Assembly: GCF_027922325.1 (NCBI RefSeq)
Contig: NZ_BSFL01000002.1
Coordinates: forward strand, 248,001-312,000
Reading direction: 5' to 3'
DNA: 64,000 nucleotides
Source of the DNA: Methylopila turkensis
GTDB lineage: Bacteria > Pseudomonadota > Alphaproteobacteria > Rhizobiales > Methylopilaceae
Each line of letters opens with the position of its first letter. Position 1 is the stretch's first letter. This document shows positions 1 through 7,842 of this stretch, piece after piece. The notes beneath the pieces are model-generated. The model ran no database searches. It was not told where the DNA came from and saw only the letters and a list, made by a program, of their open reading frames with translations. The translations under genes were made by a program, and so were the position numbers.

Positions 1-370
1 ACCGCGCCTTCTGATCAGGCGCCCCGGGAGCAAACCGACGGCAGTCCAGAATTGCCTATTTTTTCATCATTCGCGCCCGCTGGTGGGCGCCAGGGTCGGC
101 GTGGAAGCGACGCCCTCTCTCGCCCAGCTTTGCCTGGGCTCCGACGTCTCTGCGCGTGATCGATCATGACGGCGTCGTTTCAGGCGAGATCGTCGTCATG
201 CCCGCGCTTTTGCGTGGGTATTCAAAGACTTGCCGCTGAGCTCGGCGCCCAAGTCGTGGATACCCGGCTGCGCCGGGCATGACGGCGCGAGCGATCCGAG
301 GCGATCGCGCCTCAAGATGGGGCCCGGCCGAGCGCGCCCATGCCGGCGCGCGCGTGGTCGAAAGCCGGCC
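1..370. other. Intergenic region without a gene
   Basis: No reading frame here has a convincing start, ribosome binding site or family resemblance. The stretch holds a T-rich patch near 57-65, a short hairpin near 75-92, and the imperfect inverted repeat listed separately at 194-284. It lies beyond the 3' end of the minus-strand transglycosylase operon. Confidence 0.6.
194..284. repeat. Imperfect inverted repeat (dispersed palindromic element type)
   Basis: The left arm begins CGTCATGCCCG (194-204) and the right arm ends CGGGCATGACG (274-284). The match continues inwards imperfectly: GGGTAT and AAGACTTG on the left face ATACCC and CAAGTC on the right. Such CGTCATGCCCG palindromes are common intergenic repeats in alphaproteobacterial genomes. 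A genome-wide copy number cannot be seen from here. Confidence 0.6.
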
Positions 371-1627
371 TCAGCCGCCGGAGGACGACAGGACCTGCAG
401 CAGATCGAGGCTGGGGTAGCCGTCGGCGGGAAGGTTGTGCTTGAGCTGCGCCTTGCGCGTCGCGCGGCGGGTGTCGCCGCCGAGCTTGCCGTCGATCTCG
501 CCGACGGGGAAGCCGTCGCGGGCGAGCAGGGTCTGGAGCTGCTTCAGCTCGGCCGCGTCGAGCACGCGCACCGGCGCGTTTCCACTCGAAACAGAGGGCG
601 CGCCCTCGTAGCGGGTCGCGAGATAGGCCGCCGTCATCGCGTAGATGAAGGACTGGTTCCACTTCCGGTAAATGTCGAAATTGTCGTAGGCGAGGAAGGC
701 GGGTCCGTTGCGGCCCATGGGCAGCAGCAGCGCCGCGTTGGCCTCGGCGGGCGCGAGGGAGCCGTTGCGGGCCTTCACGCCCCATTCCGTCCAGCGCGCC
801 ACCGAATGCTTGACGTCGATGTCGGCCTCGACCCACGGCATTTCCGCCGGCGCGACGACCTCCTGCAGCCAGGGCTGCCCGCGCCGCCATCCGAGATCGG
901 ACAGGTACTTGCCGGCGGTCATCATGGCGTCGGGCACGCTGCGCATCAGGTCGCGACGGCCGTCGCCATCGCCATCGACGCCGTCGCGGACATAGTCCAC
1001 CGGCATCATCTGGGTGTGGCCGAGTTCACCCGCCCAGGCGCCGCGCATGTCGCCGGGCGCGAGGTCGCCGCGGTCGACGATCTTGAGCGCCGCGATGAGC
1101 TGCGGCCGGAAGAAGGCCGGTCGGCGGCAGTCGTGGCTGAGCGTCGCGAGCGCGTTGCGGGTGTCGAACTTGCCGAGATTGGCGCCGAAGTCGGTCTCGA
1201 GACCCCAGAAGGCCGCGATCACCGAAGCCGGCACGCCGTATTCCGCTTCGACCCGCTCGAACAGCGCCGCGTTCTGCTTGATGACCTGCGGGCCTTTGGT
1301 CACGCGGGCGCCGGCGACCATGCGGCCGGCGAACTGCAGGAAGCTCTGCTGGAACACCGACTGACCGCGGTCGAGCTGGAGCACCTTCGGGTCGATCGCG
1401 ACGCCGTCGAGGCCGGCCGCAATCGCGTTCTCCGACACGCCGGCCTCGCGGGCCTCGGCGCGCACGCCGTCGAGAAAGGCGGCGAAGTCTCCGCCGCAGG
1501 GAACGGTCGCGGCCGGCGGCGCGGCGGGCGCCTGCGCCAGCGCGGGGAAGGCTGCGAGGACGAACGCAGATGCGAGACGCACGACCAGAGACATTGCGAC
1601 TGCGGGCCTGTTGGAGCGGAGGCGCAT
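371..1627 (-). CDS. Lytic murein transglycosylase, MltB/SLT_2 family with peptidoglycan-binding domain
   Basis: Periplasmic enzyme that cleaves the MurNAc-GlcNAc bond of peptidoglycan to give 1,6-anhydro ends. Residues 1-32 form a signal peptide (hydrophobic core LASAFVLAAF, cleavage near ALAQ). The SLT_2 domain covers about 45-340, with the catalytic Glu near residue 144 in GLETDFGAN. A C-terminal PG_binding_1 module (about 355-415) carries LQTLLARDGFPVGEIDG. The 418-residue length fits the alphaproteobacterial MltB_2 group. It is the last gene of a minus-strand operon, 24 bases after topoisomerase IB. An internal Met at residue 12 could also start it. Confidence 0.9.
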   Translation of the reverse strand: MRLRSNRPAVAMSLVVRLASAFVLAAFPALAQAPAAPPAATVPCGGDFAAFLDGVRAEAREAGVSENAIAAGLDGVAIDPKVLQLDRGQSVFQQSFLQFAGRMVAGARVTKGPQVIKQNAALFERVEAEYGVPASVIAAFWGLETDFGANLGKFDTRNALATLSHDCRRPAFFRPQLIAALKIVDRGDLAPGDMRGAWAGELGHTQMMPVDYVRDGVDGDGDGRRDLMRSVPDAMMTAGKYLSDLGWRRGQPWLQEVVAPAEMPWVEADIDVKHSVARWTEWGVKARNGSLAPAEANAALLLPMGRNGPAFLAYDNFDIYRKWNQSFIYAMTAAYLATRYEGAPSVSSGNAPVRVLDAAELKQLQTLLARDGFPVGEIDGKLGGDTRRATRKAQLKHNLPADGYPSLDLLQVLSSSGG

Positions 1628-1651
1628 GGTTCGGCCGGAACGCTCTGCGGG

Positions 1652-2704
1652 TCAACCCTCGGGCGCGCGCTTCAGCCGGCGGACCAGCCGCGCGAGCGCG
1701 GCCTCGGCGCGGCGCAGGCCCGGACGGCCGCGCGCGTCGTCGTAGGCGCGGCGCAGCGCGCCGGCGCCGAAGGCGTCGACCACCAGCGCGTGGACATAGG
1801 ACTTGCGCACCACCGCGGGCGTGTTCGCGAGCCGCTCCGAGATCGCGCGCATAACGCCCGCGAGCTGTCTCCGGCGCGCGGTCTCGCTGGTCGCGGGCTC
1901 GAGGTCGGCGAGGTGCTCGGCGGCGTTCGCGCTCGCGCCCAGCATGCGCAGGTCCTTGGCGGTGACGGGCAGGCCGGTCGCCTCGCGGATGTAGGCGTTG
2001 ACGTCGACCGCCGTGATGCGGCGCACCGCGCCGTCGTCGCCGCGGTACTGGAACAGCCGGCGGCCCGGCAGCCCGCTGAGGCGGCCGAGCGCCCGGGCGA
2101 GCCGACCCGAGCGCATCGAGCATGCGATGTCCTTGCCGCCCTTGCCGCGGAACGACAGCCGCACGGTCTCGCCCGAGATTTCGACGTGGCGCTTCAGCAG
2201 CGTCGACGCGCCATGGGCCTTGTTGGAGCGCAGATAGGCTTCCGAGCCGACGCGGATGTGGGTCTCGTCGATCAGGGCGACGGCGGCGGCCAGCGCCTTG
2301 GCGCGGCTCAGCTTCGGGCTCGCGAGGTCGCGCGCCACCTGGCGGCGCAGCTTCGGCAGCGCCTCGATGACGCGGTCGAGACGCTCCACCTTGCGGGTCT
2401 CGCGCACCACGTTCCAGTCCGGGTGATAGCGGTGCTGGACCCGGCCGGCCTCGTCGCGGCCGATCGCCTGCAGATGACAGCGCGGGTCCGATGCGACCCG
2501 CACGTCCTCGTAGGCCGGGGGGATCGCGAGCGATCTGATGCGCGCGACCGCCTCGGCGTCGGTGATGCGCTTTCCCCGGCGGTCGAGATAGACGAAGCCC
2601 TTGCCGGCCCGCCGGCGCGTGATGTCGAGGTCGCGGGCGCCGGAGAGCCGAAGGCCCGCCTGCCGCGCGATCTCCTCGATCGTGAGATCCGTCTCCTCGG
2701 CCAT
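1652..2704 (-). CDS. DNA topoisomerase IB
   Basis: Poxvirus-like type IB topoisomerase that relaxes DNA supercoils through a 3'-phosphotyrosyl intermediate. The N-terminal half includes the family hallmark IPPAYEDVRVASDP and LQAIGRDEAGRVQHRYHP. The catalytic core has RVGSEAYLRSNKAHGASTLL and the C-terminal active-site tyrosine in VRKSYVHALV (about residue 303 of 350). The segment after KDLR reads MLGASANAAEHL, not the TWHGT-like version common elsewhere. The ATG at 2704 overlaps the stop of the upstream gene by one base, indicating translational coupling. Frame open upstream of 2704 is ignored because the neighbour occupies it. Confidence 0.9.
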   Translation of the reverse strand: MAEETDLTIEEIARQAGLRLSGARDLDITRRRAGKGFVYLDRRGKRITDAEAVARIRSLAIPPAYEDVRVASDPRCHLQAIGRDEAGRVQHRYHPDWNVVRETRKVERLDRVIEALPKLRRQVARDLASPKLSRAKALAAAVALIDETHIRVGSEAYLRSNKAHGASTLLKRHVEISGETVRLSFRGKGGKDIACSMRSGRLARALGRLSGLPGRRLFQYRGDDGAVRRITAVDVNAYIREATGLPVTAKDLRMLGASANAAEHLADLEPATSETARRRQLAGVMRAISERLANTPAVVRKSYVHALVVDAFGAGALRRAYDDARGRPGLRRAEAALARLVRRLKRAPEG

Positions 2705-3009
2705 CAGTGCGACCGCAGCGCGTGGATGAGGTCGCCCTTGGTGGCCCGCGAGACGCCCTTCAGTCCGATCTCGCGCGCCTTGGCGTAGAGGTCGTCGCGC
2801 CGCCAGTCCTCGTAAGGCGGCGACTTGCCCCCTTTGGACGACGGCGCGTTGGCGCCGCGGTCGCCGTATTTCGCTTGCGCATTGGAGATGCGCGCGGCCT
2901 TCTCGGCGCTCGCGCCCTGCTCCCGCAGAGCCTCGTAGACTTCCGGGTTCTTGATCGAAGGGTTTTTGGACGTGGCCTTTTTCGACGACGTCGCGCGCTT
3001 CGCAGCCAT
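2704..3009 (-). CDS. Small basic SAP/Rho-N-like DNA-binding protein (DUF7218-like)
   Basis: A 101-residue, strongly basic cytoplasmic protein. The N-terminus is a lysine/serine-rich tail (AAKRATSSKKATSKN). The middle (PEVYEALREQGASAEKAARISNAQA) looks helical. The C-terminus (DDLYAKAREIGLKGVSRATKGDLIHAL) matches the SAP/Rho N-terminal helix-extended-helix pattern used for nucleic-acid binding. It is the first gene of the operon with topoisomerase IB and shares one base with it, so a role in DNA binding near the topoisomerase is a reasonable inference. The exact function is unknown. Confidence 0.7.
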   Translation of the reverse strand: MAAKRATSSKKATSKNPSIKNPEVYEALREQGASAEKAARISNAQAKYGDRGANAPSSKGGKSPPYEDWRRDDLYAKAREIGLKGVSRATKGDLIHALRSH

Positions 3010-3075
3010 TGCCGTTCTCCCTGACCTTTGCGCCGCCGCCGACCAAACACGCGGCGCGGCCTGCGGGTTCCGGCC

Positions 3076-4089
3076 GTGAGCGCGGGCGAGATCCTGGTCG
3101 AGGTCACGCGCGGGATCGCGGTGGAGAGCCGGCACGCGGGCTCGGTCGCGGTCTCCGACGCCGCCGGCCGGCTCGTGTTCGCGCTCGGCGACGTCGCGCG
3201 CCCGACCTTCCCCCGCTCGGCCGTCAAGGCGCTGCAGGCGCTGCCGCTGGTCGAGAGCGGCGCGGCGGCGCGGTTCGGGTTCAGCGACGAGGAGCTCGCG
3301 CTCGCCTGCGCCTCCCACAGCGGCGAGCCGGAGCACGTGGCGACGGCGGCCGGCGCGCTCGCCCGCCTCGGCCTCGGCGCCGAGGCGCTCGAATGCGGCG
3401 CGCATTGGCCGACCAGCGACGCGGCCGCCCGCGCGCTCGCCGCAAGCGGCGTCGGCCCGACCGCGCTCCACAACAACTGCTCCGGCAAGCACGCCGGCTT
3501 CCTGTGCCTCGCCTGCGCGATGGAGGTGGAGCCGGCCGGCTACATCCAGCCTGAGCATCCCGTCCAGCGCGAGGTGACCGCGGCGCTCGAGGGCGCATTG
3601 GGCATGAGCCTCGCGGAGGCGGCGGTCGGCGTCGACGGCTGCGGCATCCCGACCTACGCCGCGCCGCTTGGCGCCGTCGCGCACGCCTTCGCCCGGTTCG
3701 CGACCGGCGAGGGCTTCGGCCCCGCCCGCGCCGCGGCGGCCAAGACGCTGATGCGGGCGGCCTGGTCGGCGCCGTTCCAGGTCGCCGGCACGGGACGCTT
3801 CGACACCGAGGCGATGCAGGCGCTGAAGGACCGCGCCTTCGTGAAGATGGGCGCGGAGGGCGTCCACGTCGCCGCCCTGCCCGAACTGGGCTTCGGCGTC
3901 GCGCTCAAGATCGAGGACGGCGCGACCCGCGGCGCGGAGGTCGCGATGGCGGCCGTGCTCGCCCGGCTGCTGCGCCCCGAGGGCGAGCAGGCCGCATGGC
4001 TCGCGAGCCGCATGCGGCGCCGGCTGATCAATTGGGAAGGGGTCGAGGTCGGCGAGCTGCGGCCGGGCCCGGCGCTCAGCGCCGCCTGA
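3076..4089 (+). CDS. L-asparaginase, Rhizobium ReAV/AnsA type (Asparaginase_II family)
   Basis: Hydrolyses L-asparagine to aspartate and ammonia in the cytoplasm. This is the class related to serine beta-lactamase folds, distinct from the bacterial type I/II enzymes. The SxxK pair is seen in FPRSAVKALQ. The zinc-site residues of the Rhizobium etli enzyme (Cys, Lys, Cys) match NNCSGKHAGF and GVDGCGIPTYA. The GTG at 3076 is chosen because conserved sequence starts directly after it (ILVEVTRG); the frame is also open upstream from a TTG at 3028. It is divergent from the topoisomerase operon, with 66 bases between. Confidence 0.85.
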   Translation: MSAGEILVEVTRGIAVESRHAGSVAVSDAAGRLVFALGDVARPTFPRSAVKALQALPLVESGAAARFGFSDEELALACASHSGEPEHVATAAGALARLGLGAEALECGAHWPTSDAAARALAASGVGPTALHNNCSGKHAGFLCLACAMEVEPAGYIQPEHPVQREVTAALEGALGMSLAEAAVGVDGCGIPTYAAPLGAVAHAFARFATGEGFGPARAAAAKTLMRAAWSAPFQVAGTGRFDTEAMQALKDRAFVKMGAEGVHVAALPELGFGVALKIEDGATRGAEVAMAAVLARLLRPEGEQAAWLASRMRRRLINWEGVEVGELRPGPALSAA

Positions 4090-4176
4090 CCCAGGCTGGA
4101 AGCTTCGGCCCCGTCGACGCTCGACGCCGCGGTCGCCCCCCCCCCGGCCCCCGGCCGCTCCGGCGTCGCCCCGTTC

Positions 4177-4213
4177 AAAACGAAAACGGGGAGCGCCATG
4201 GGCGCTCCCCGTT
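4177..4213 (-). terminator. Rho-independent terminator of the SphA-like gene
   Basis: A perfect 13-bp stem (4185-4197 with 4201-4213) closes a 3-base loop. On the minus strand it is followed by a TTTTCGTTTT tract. It lies 43 bases beyond the stop of the minus-strand outer-membrane protein gene. Confidence 0.85.
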
Positions 4214-4255
4214 CCGTCAGTCTCGAGATCAGATCTGCGAGGCTGTCCGTTCGTC

Positions 4256-5122
4256 TCAGTACTTGGTGACGAGCGGAGCCATCGGCTTCTCGGGCGACCA
4301 CAGCGGGATCACGATGCGCGACCAGAAGCGGGTGTCGTCGCCCGAGTTCTTCGAGTAGATGCTGGTGGTCAGAGCCGCCTGCAGGATCACCGGGCCGAAG
4401 TTGTAGCCGATGAGCGGGCCGACCGCGAAGGTCTCGACCTTGCCGGGGCCGCCGTTGCTACGCTTCTGCGCGTCCGGCAGGTCGTACTCGGTCGAGCCGA
4501 AGCCGATCGCGCCGATCTCCCACTTGCCGAAGGTCTTGGTGGCCGTCAGGTCGAGGTTGAAGCCGTTCGAGGTCTTGCCGCCGACCGCGCGGTCGGTGTC
4601 GAACGTGTTGCCCCAGATCAGGTTCGCCGTCAGGTTCCAGCCGTCGTTGGTGTAGCTGACCGCGAAGTCCTGACGCCAGGTGGTGGCGCGGACCGAGACG
4701 TCGTTGTCGCCGATGTTGAAGTAGATGCCCGACAGGTAGCTGACGCCGAGGCCGCCGCCGAGGTCGAACGCGATGCGGCCGGCCAGGAACGGGTTGTAGA
4801 AGCCATACGCGTCAGCGCCGAACGGGCCGTCGGCATGGATCAACGGGGTCGCGGCCAGAACCTGGATGTTGCCGCCGAAGAGCTGCCACGGGGTCGACCA
4901 CGCGATCAGCGGGATGTCGACCAGAAGCTTGGTGTCCGGTCCCGGGTTGTCGATGACGCCCCAGCTGAAGGTGTTCACGAAGTACAGACCTTCCGGCAGC
5001 GGGGCGCCGGCGGCGAGGCCGGCCGTCTCGCCCGGCTGCGCCGTCGCGGCGGCGAAGGCCCCCGTCGTCATGGCGCCGAGGGCGAAAGCGCCCGCAGCCG
5101 CGATCTTCATCACTTGCTTCAT
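4256..5122 (-). CDS. SphA-like / phenol MetA-pathway outer membrane beta-barrel protein
   Basis: Exported 288-residue protein with a clear signal peptide (MKQVMKIAAAGAFALGAMTTGAFA). The mature part alternates aromatic and polar residues in strands (GLYFVNTFSWG, GVSYLSGIYFNIG, GWNLTANLIWGNTF, FNLDLTATKTFGKWEIGAIGFG), typical of the Phenol_MetA_deg/SphA outer-membrane family implicated in uptake of hydrophobic substrates. It ends VTKY and does not have the classic C-terminal Phe. The gene is monocistronic, with its own terminator and a long AT-rich leader upstream. The substrate cannot be told from sequence. Confidence 0.75.
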   Translation of the reverse strand: MKQVMKIAAAGAFALGAMTTGAFAAATAQPGETAGLAAGAPLPEGLYFVNTFSWGVIDNPGPDTKLLVDIPLIAWSTPWQLFGGNIQVLAATPLIHADGPFGADAYGFYNPFLAGRIAFDLGGGLGVSYLSGIYFNIGDNDVSVRATTWRQDFAVSYTNDGWNLTANLIWGNTFDTDRAVGGKTSNGFNLDLTATKTFGKWEIGAIGFGSTEYDLPDAQKRSNGGPGKVETFAVGPLIGYNFGPVILQAALTTSIYSKNSGDDTRFWSRIVIPLWSPEKPMAPLVTKY

Positions 5123-5516
5123 TTCTCTTTTCCTCCGATCGGCGGTCCAGAGGGCCGCCGCCTACCCGAGCTGATTTTCGATCACGCCTTCGGTTCGTTT
5201 CTTTCGCGATTTAAATCGAAAGTCTTATGAACCCGAACTTTAGACGCAACAAGCGCCCCCGACTCGGCGCCGCCACATGAAGAGGACAGTTTTTGACCGC
5301 CGATTGCTATAGGAATGATCTCATTCTGACCTCATTCCCGCCCGAGTGTCGCGGAAATGTCGCAGCGTGGCCATGCACATGGCGCCGTTAACTTTGTTAA
5401 CGTTCGCGTTGTTTGCTGCACCGCCACATTGAGGTCTTTCTAAGAACATCAACGGGTTGTCAGACGCCCGTGAGCGCTTTGGATCACGCCGGCGTTAACG
5501 AACGGACGTCGGCGGG
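5123..5516. other. AT-rich intergenic region with palindromes (upstream of the SphA-like gene)
   Basis: No gene is seen. The region is much more AT-rich than its neighbours and holds the 12-bp palindrome CGATTTAAATCG (5207-5218) about 85 bases upstream of the SphA-like start. It also holds the inverted repeat CGTTAAC-TTT-GTTAACG (5386-5402). These are candidate regulatory elements for the minus-strand gene beginning at 5122. Confidence 0.5.
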
Positions 5517-6902
5517 CTATCGGACGGTGTTCTGCGCCACCGTCAGCCCGGGCAGCCCGCCGGAGCCCGCGGACCCGAGATCGGGGGTCGCGGCGTCCGC
5601 CCAGCGGTAGCCGACCACCGCGCCCTTGCGCGAACCCGTCACGGTGTTGCCGACGATCGTCGCCGGGCCGACGCCCTCGACCACCGAAACGCCGATTCCC
5701 ACCTCGCAATTGCGGACGATGTTTCCGCTGATCGCGACATCGCGCATGTACGGCCCCCAGCCGGCGTGAACGCCGAACGAAGCCGCGTTTTCGATCACGT
5801 TGCCGGTCACCGCCACGTCGGCCTCGACCCCGATCCCCTGGCCGTAACCCTCGCCGGGCCGATCGAGATGCTTTCGGCGGAACAGGTTGCGGACCACGTT
5901 GCCGGTGACGGCGGCGAGGCGCCCGCCCTCGTTGAAGTTGGCGATCGACACGCCGTTGGCGGCGCCGTCGACCAGGTTTCCCGAGACGACGGCGCCGGAG
6001 AAGCCGTATTCGACGTAGAGGCCGGTCTCGCCGCAGTCGAGGCACAGATTGTCGGCGATGACGACGTCGCTCGATTCGTGCGCGCGCACGGCGGTGAAGG
6101 CCGAGCGACGGATGGCGTTGCCGGAGACCACGACCCCCGACGCCTTGGACACGTTCACCGCGTTGCCGTTCCAGCCGAGCCCGCCGTCGAGCGCGCCGGT
6201 GTCCTCGATGCGGTTGCGCGAGACCACGGCGCCGTCGTCGCCCTTGGCGGTGCGGCGGATCACGACGCCGTTGTTGCGGCAGCCTCGAATGACGTTGTCG
6301 GCGACGGTGATCCCGCGGCCGTCCATCGCGAACAGGCCGGACTGGCGGGCGTTGGCGATGCGCGATCCGCGCAGCGCGCCGCCGGAGCGGAACAGCGCGA
6401 GGCCGGAGCCGCCGGCGTCCTCGATCGCGAGTTCGTCGAAGGCGAAGGCGGCCACGTCCTCGAGCTGGATCAGGCCCGCCTGCAGGCCGCCCGGAAGGTT
6501 GGAGCCGTCGAGCAGCAGCCCGCGCATGGCGACGCGGCGCAGGCCTTTGCCCGTGAACAGCGGGCCGGGCTCGGACAGCTCGATCCGCGTCATCTCGGGC
6601 ACGCCGACGATGGCCGCGCCCTCGGGCAGGGCGATGCGGGCCGCGCGGTAGACGCCGGGCGCGAGCGTGAGCGGCCGCCCCTCCCGCGCCGCCCGCTCCA
6701 GCGCGCGGGCGAAGGCCCGGCTCTGGTCGCCGCCGGCGCCGGGTTTGAGCCCAGCGGCCTCGGCCCCAAGCCCGCCGGGCGCGGCGTCCGCCAGCCGCGG
6801 CGCCGCGGCCGCGGCGAGGCCCGCCGCGAGGCCAAGCGCGAGGCGGCGCCGGGCCTGATCCACCGTATCGCGGAACCGTTCCGCCGCGCGCTCGCGCTTC
6901 AT
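5517..6902 (-). CDS. Tat-exported parallel beta-helix repeat protein (TIGR03808-like)
   Basis: A 461-residue protein with an N-terminal twin-arginine-like segment (DQARRRLALGLAAGLAAAAA) and an Ala-rich cleavage region. About residues 70-460 form short repeating units rich in Gly, Val and Asn (VVSGNAIRRS, VVIADNLCLD, AVVSGNLVDG, VAVTGNVIEN, VAISGNIVRN, TIVGNTVTGS), characteristic of right-handed parallel beta-helices of the pectate-lyase/NosD type. The family is known only as an uncharacterised Tat-exported repeat protein. A carbohydrate-binding or lyase role is possible, but no catalytic residues can be assigned. It stands alone on the minus strand. Confidence 0.75.
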   Translation of the reverse strand: MKRERAAERFRDTVDQARRRLALGLAAGLAAAAAPRLADAAPGGLGAEAAGLKPGAGGDQSRAFARALERAAREGRPLTLAPGVYRAARIALPEGAAIVGVPEMTRIELSEPGPLFTGKGLRRVAMRGLLLDGSNLPGGLQAGLIQLEDVAAFAFDELAIEDAGGSGLALFRSGGALRGSRIANARQSGLFAMDGRGITVADNVIRGCRNNGVVIRRTAKGDDGAVVSRNRIEDTGALDGGLGWNGNAVNVSKASGVVVSGNAIRRSAFTAVRAHESSDVVIADNLCLDCGETGLYVEYGFSGAVVSGNLVDGAANGVSIANFNEGGRLAAVTGNVVRNLFRRKHLDRPGEGYGQGIGVEADVAVTGNVIENAASFGVHAGWGPYMRDVAISGNIVRNCEVGIGVSVVEGVGPATIVGNTVTGSRKGAVVGYRWADAATPDLGSAGSGGLPGLTVAQNTVR

Positions 6903-7089
6903 GCCCTGATCGTCCGCTGGTCGTCGTCTCTCCCGGAGCCTAACGCCGAACCTTTAAGCTCCGGCGCCGCCCCGCGCCGGCGGGCGAACCGGGGGCGCAT
7001 CTTTTCGTGAGGCCTGAGGTTCGCGCATCCCGCGCTTCATGCCTATAGAAGCGCTCCGTTCCTCAACCCGCTCATCGCCGCGCCGCCCC

Positions 7090-7842
7090 GTGACAGCTTC
7101 GTCTCCCTCCCCGCGCCGCCGGGCCGACCTGCTGCTGGTCGAGCGCGGCCTGTTCGACAGCCGCGCGCGGGCGCAGGCGGCGATCGCGGCCGGCGGCGTG
7201 CGGGCGAACGGCGTGGCCGTCGCGCGCGCCTCCGACATGGTGCCGCTCGACGCCGAGATCAGCGCCGAGCCGGCGCACCCTTGGGTCTCGCGCGCCGGCG
7301 TGAAGCTCGCGCACGCGCTCGACGCCTTCGGCCTCGATGTGACCGGCTGCGAGGCGCTCGACGTCGGCGCCTCGACCGGCGGCTTCACGCAGGTGCTGCT
7401 CGCCCGCGGCGCGGCCCATGTGACCGCGGTCGACGTCGGCCGCGGCCAGCTTCACGCGCTACTCGTCGGCGACCCGCGGGTGACGAGCCTCGAGGCGACC
7501 GACATCCGCGACCTCGCCGCGTCCGCGCTGCCGCGCGCGCCGGACGTCGTCACCGTCGACGTCAGCTTCGCCCCGCTCGGCGTGGTGCTGCCGCCGGCCG
7601 TCGCGCTGGCTGCGCCCTCCGCAGCGCTGGTCGTGCTCGTGAAGCCGCAGTTCGAGGTCGGCCGCAAGGAGATCGGCAAGGGCGGCGTCGTCCGCAACGC
7701 GGAGGCGCGCGCCCGCGCCGCGGCCGACGCCCGCGCGCTCGTCGAGCGCCTCGGCTTCGCGATCCTCGGCGAACTGCCCTCCCCGATCCCCGGCGGCGAC
7801 GGCAACATCGAGCACCTGATCGGAGCGCGACGTCATGGCTGA
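7090..7842 (+). CDS. tlyA: TlyA family rRNA 2'-O-ribose methyltransferase / haemolysin-like protein
   Basis: SAM-dependent 2'-O-methyltransferase of 16S/23S rRNA. An S4 RNA-binding domain comes first (RADLLLVERGLFDSRARAQAAIAAGGVRANG), then the FtsJ fold with WVSRAGVKLAHAL, the SAM motif LDVGASTGGFTQVLL, VTVDVSF and KPQFEVGRKEIGKGG. The GTG at 7090 puts the S4 domain about 11 residues from the start, as in homologues; an ATG at 7039 in the same frame would add 17 residues. The stop overlaps the next methyltransferase start by 8 bases, so the two are co-translated. The usual dxs partner upstream is absent. Confidence 0.88.
   Translation: MTASSPSPRRRADLLLVERGLFDSRARAQAAIAAGGVRANGVAVARASDMVPLDAEISAEPAHPWVSRAGVKLAHALDAFGLDVTGCEALDVGASTGGFTQVLLARGAAHVTAVDVGRGQLHALLVGDPRVTSLEATDIRDLAASALPRAPDVVTVDVSFAPLGVVLPPAVALAAPSAALVVLVKPQFEVGRKEIGKGGVVRNAEARARAAADARALVERLGFAILGELPSPIPGGDGNIEHLIGARRHG

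Noticed and set aside
57-92. Intrinsic terminator near the window start
   Set aside because: The T run precedes the hairpin on the plus strand and becomes an A run after it on the minus strand, so neither direction gives a terminator.
230-2788. Very long open frame on the plus strand opposite the transglycosylase and topoisomerase genes
   Set aside because: It is a low-complexity Arg/Ala/Gly product of GC-rich antisense codons, lies wholly opposite two well-supported genes and has no recognisable domain.
5386-5402. CtrA-type binding site
   Set aside because: The two TTAA half-sites are five bases apart, not the seven of the TTAA-N7-TTAAC consensus, so it is reported only as an inverted repeat.
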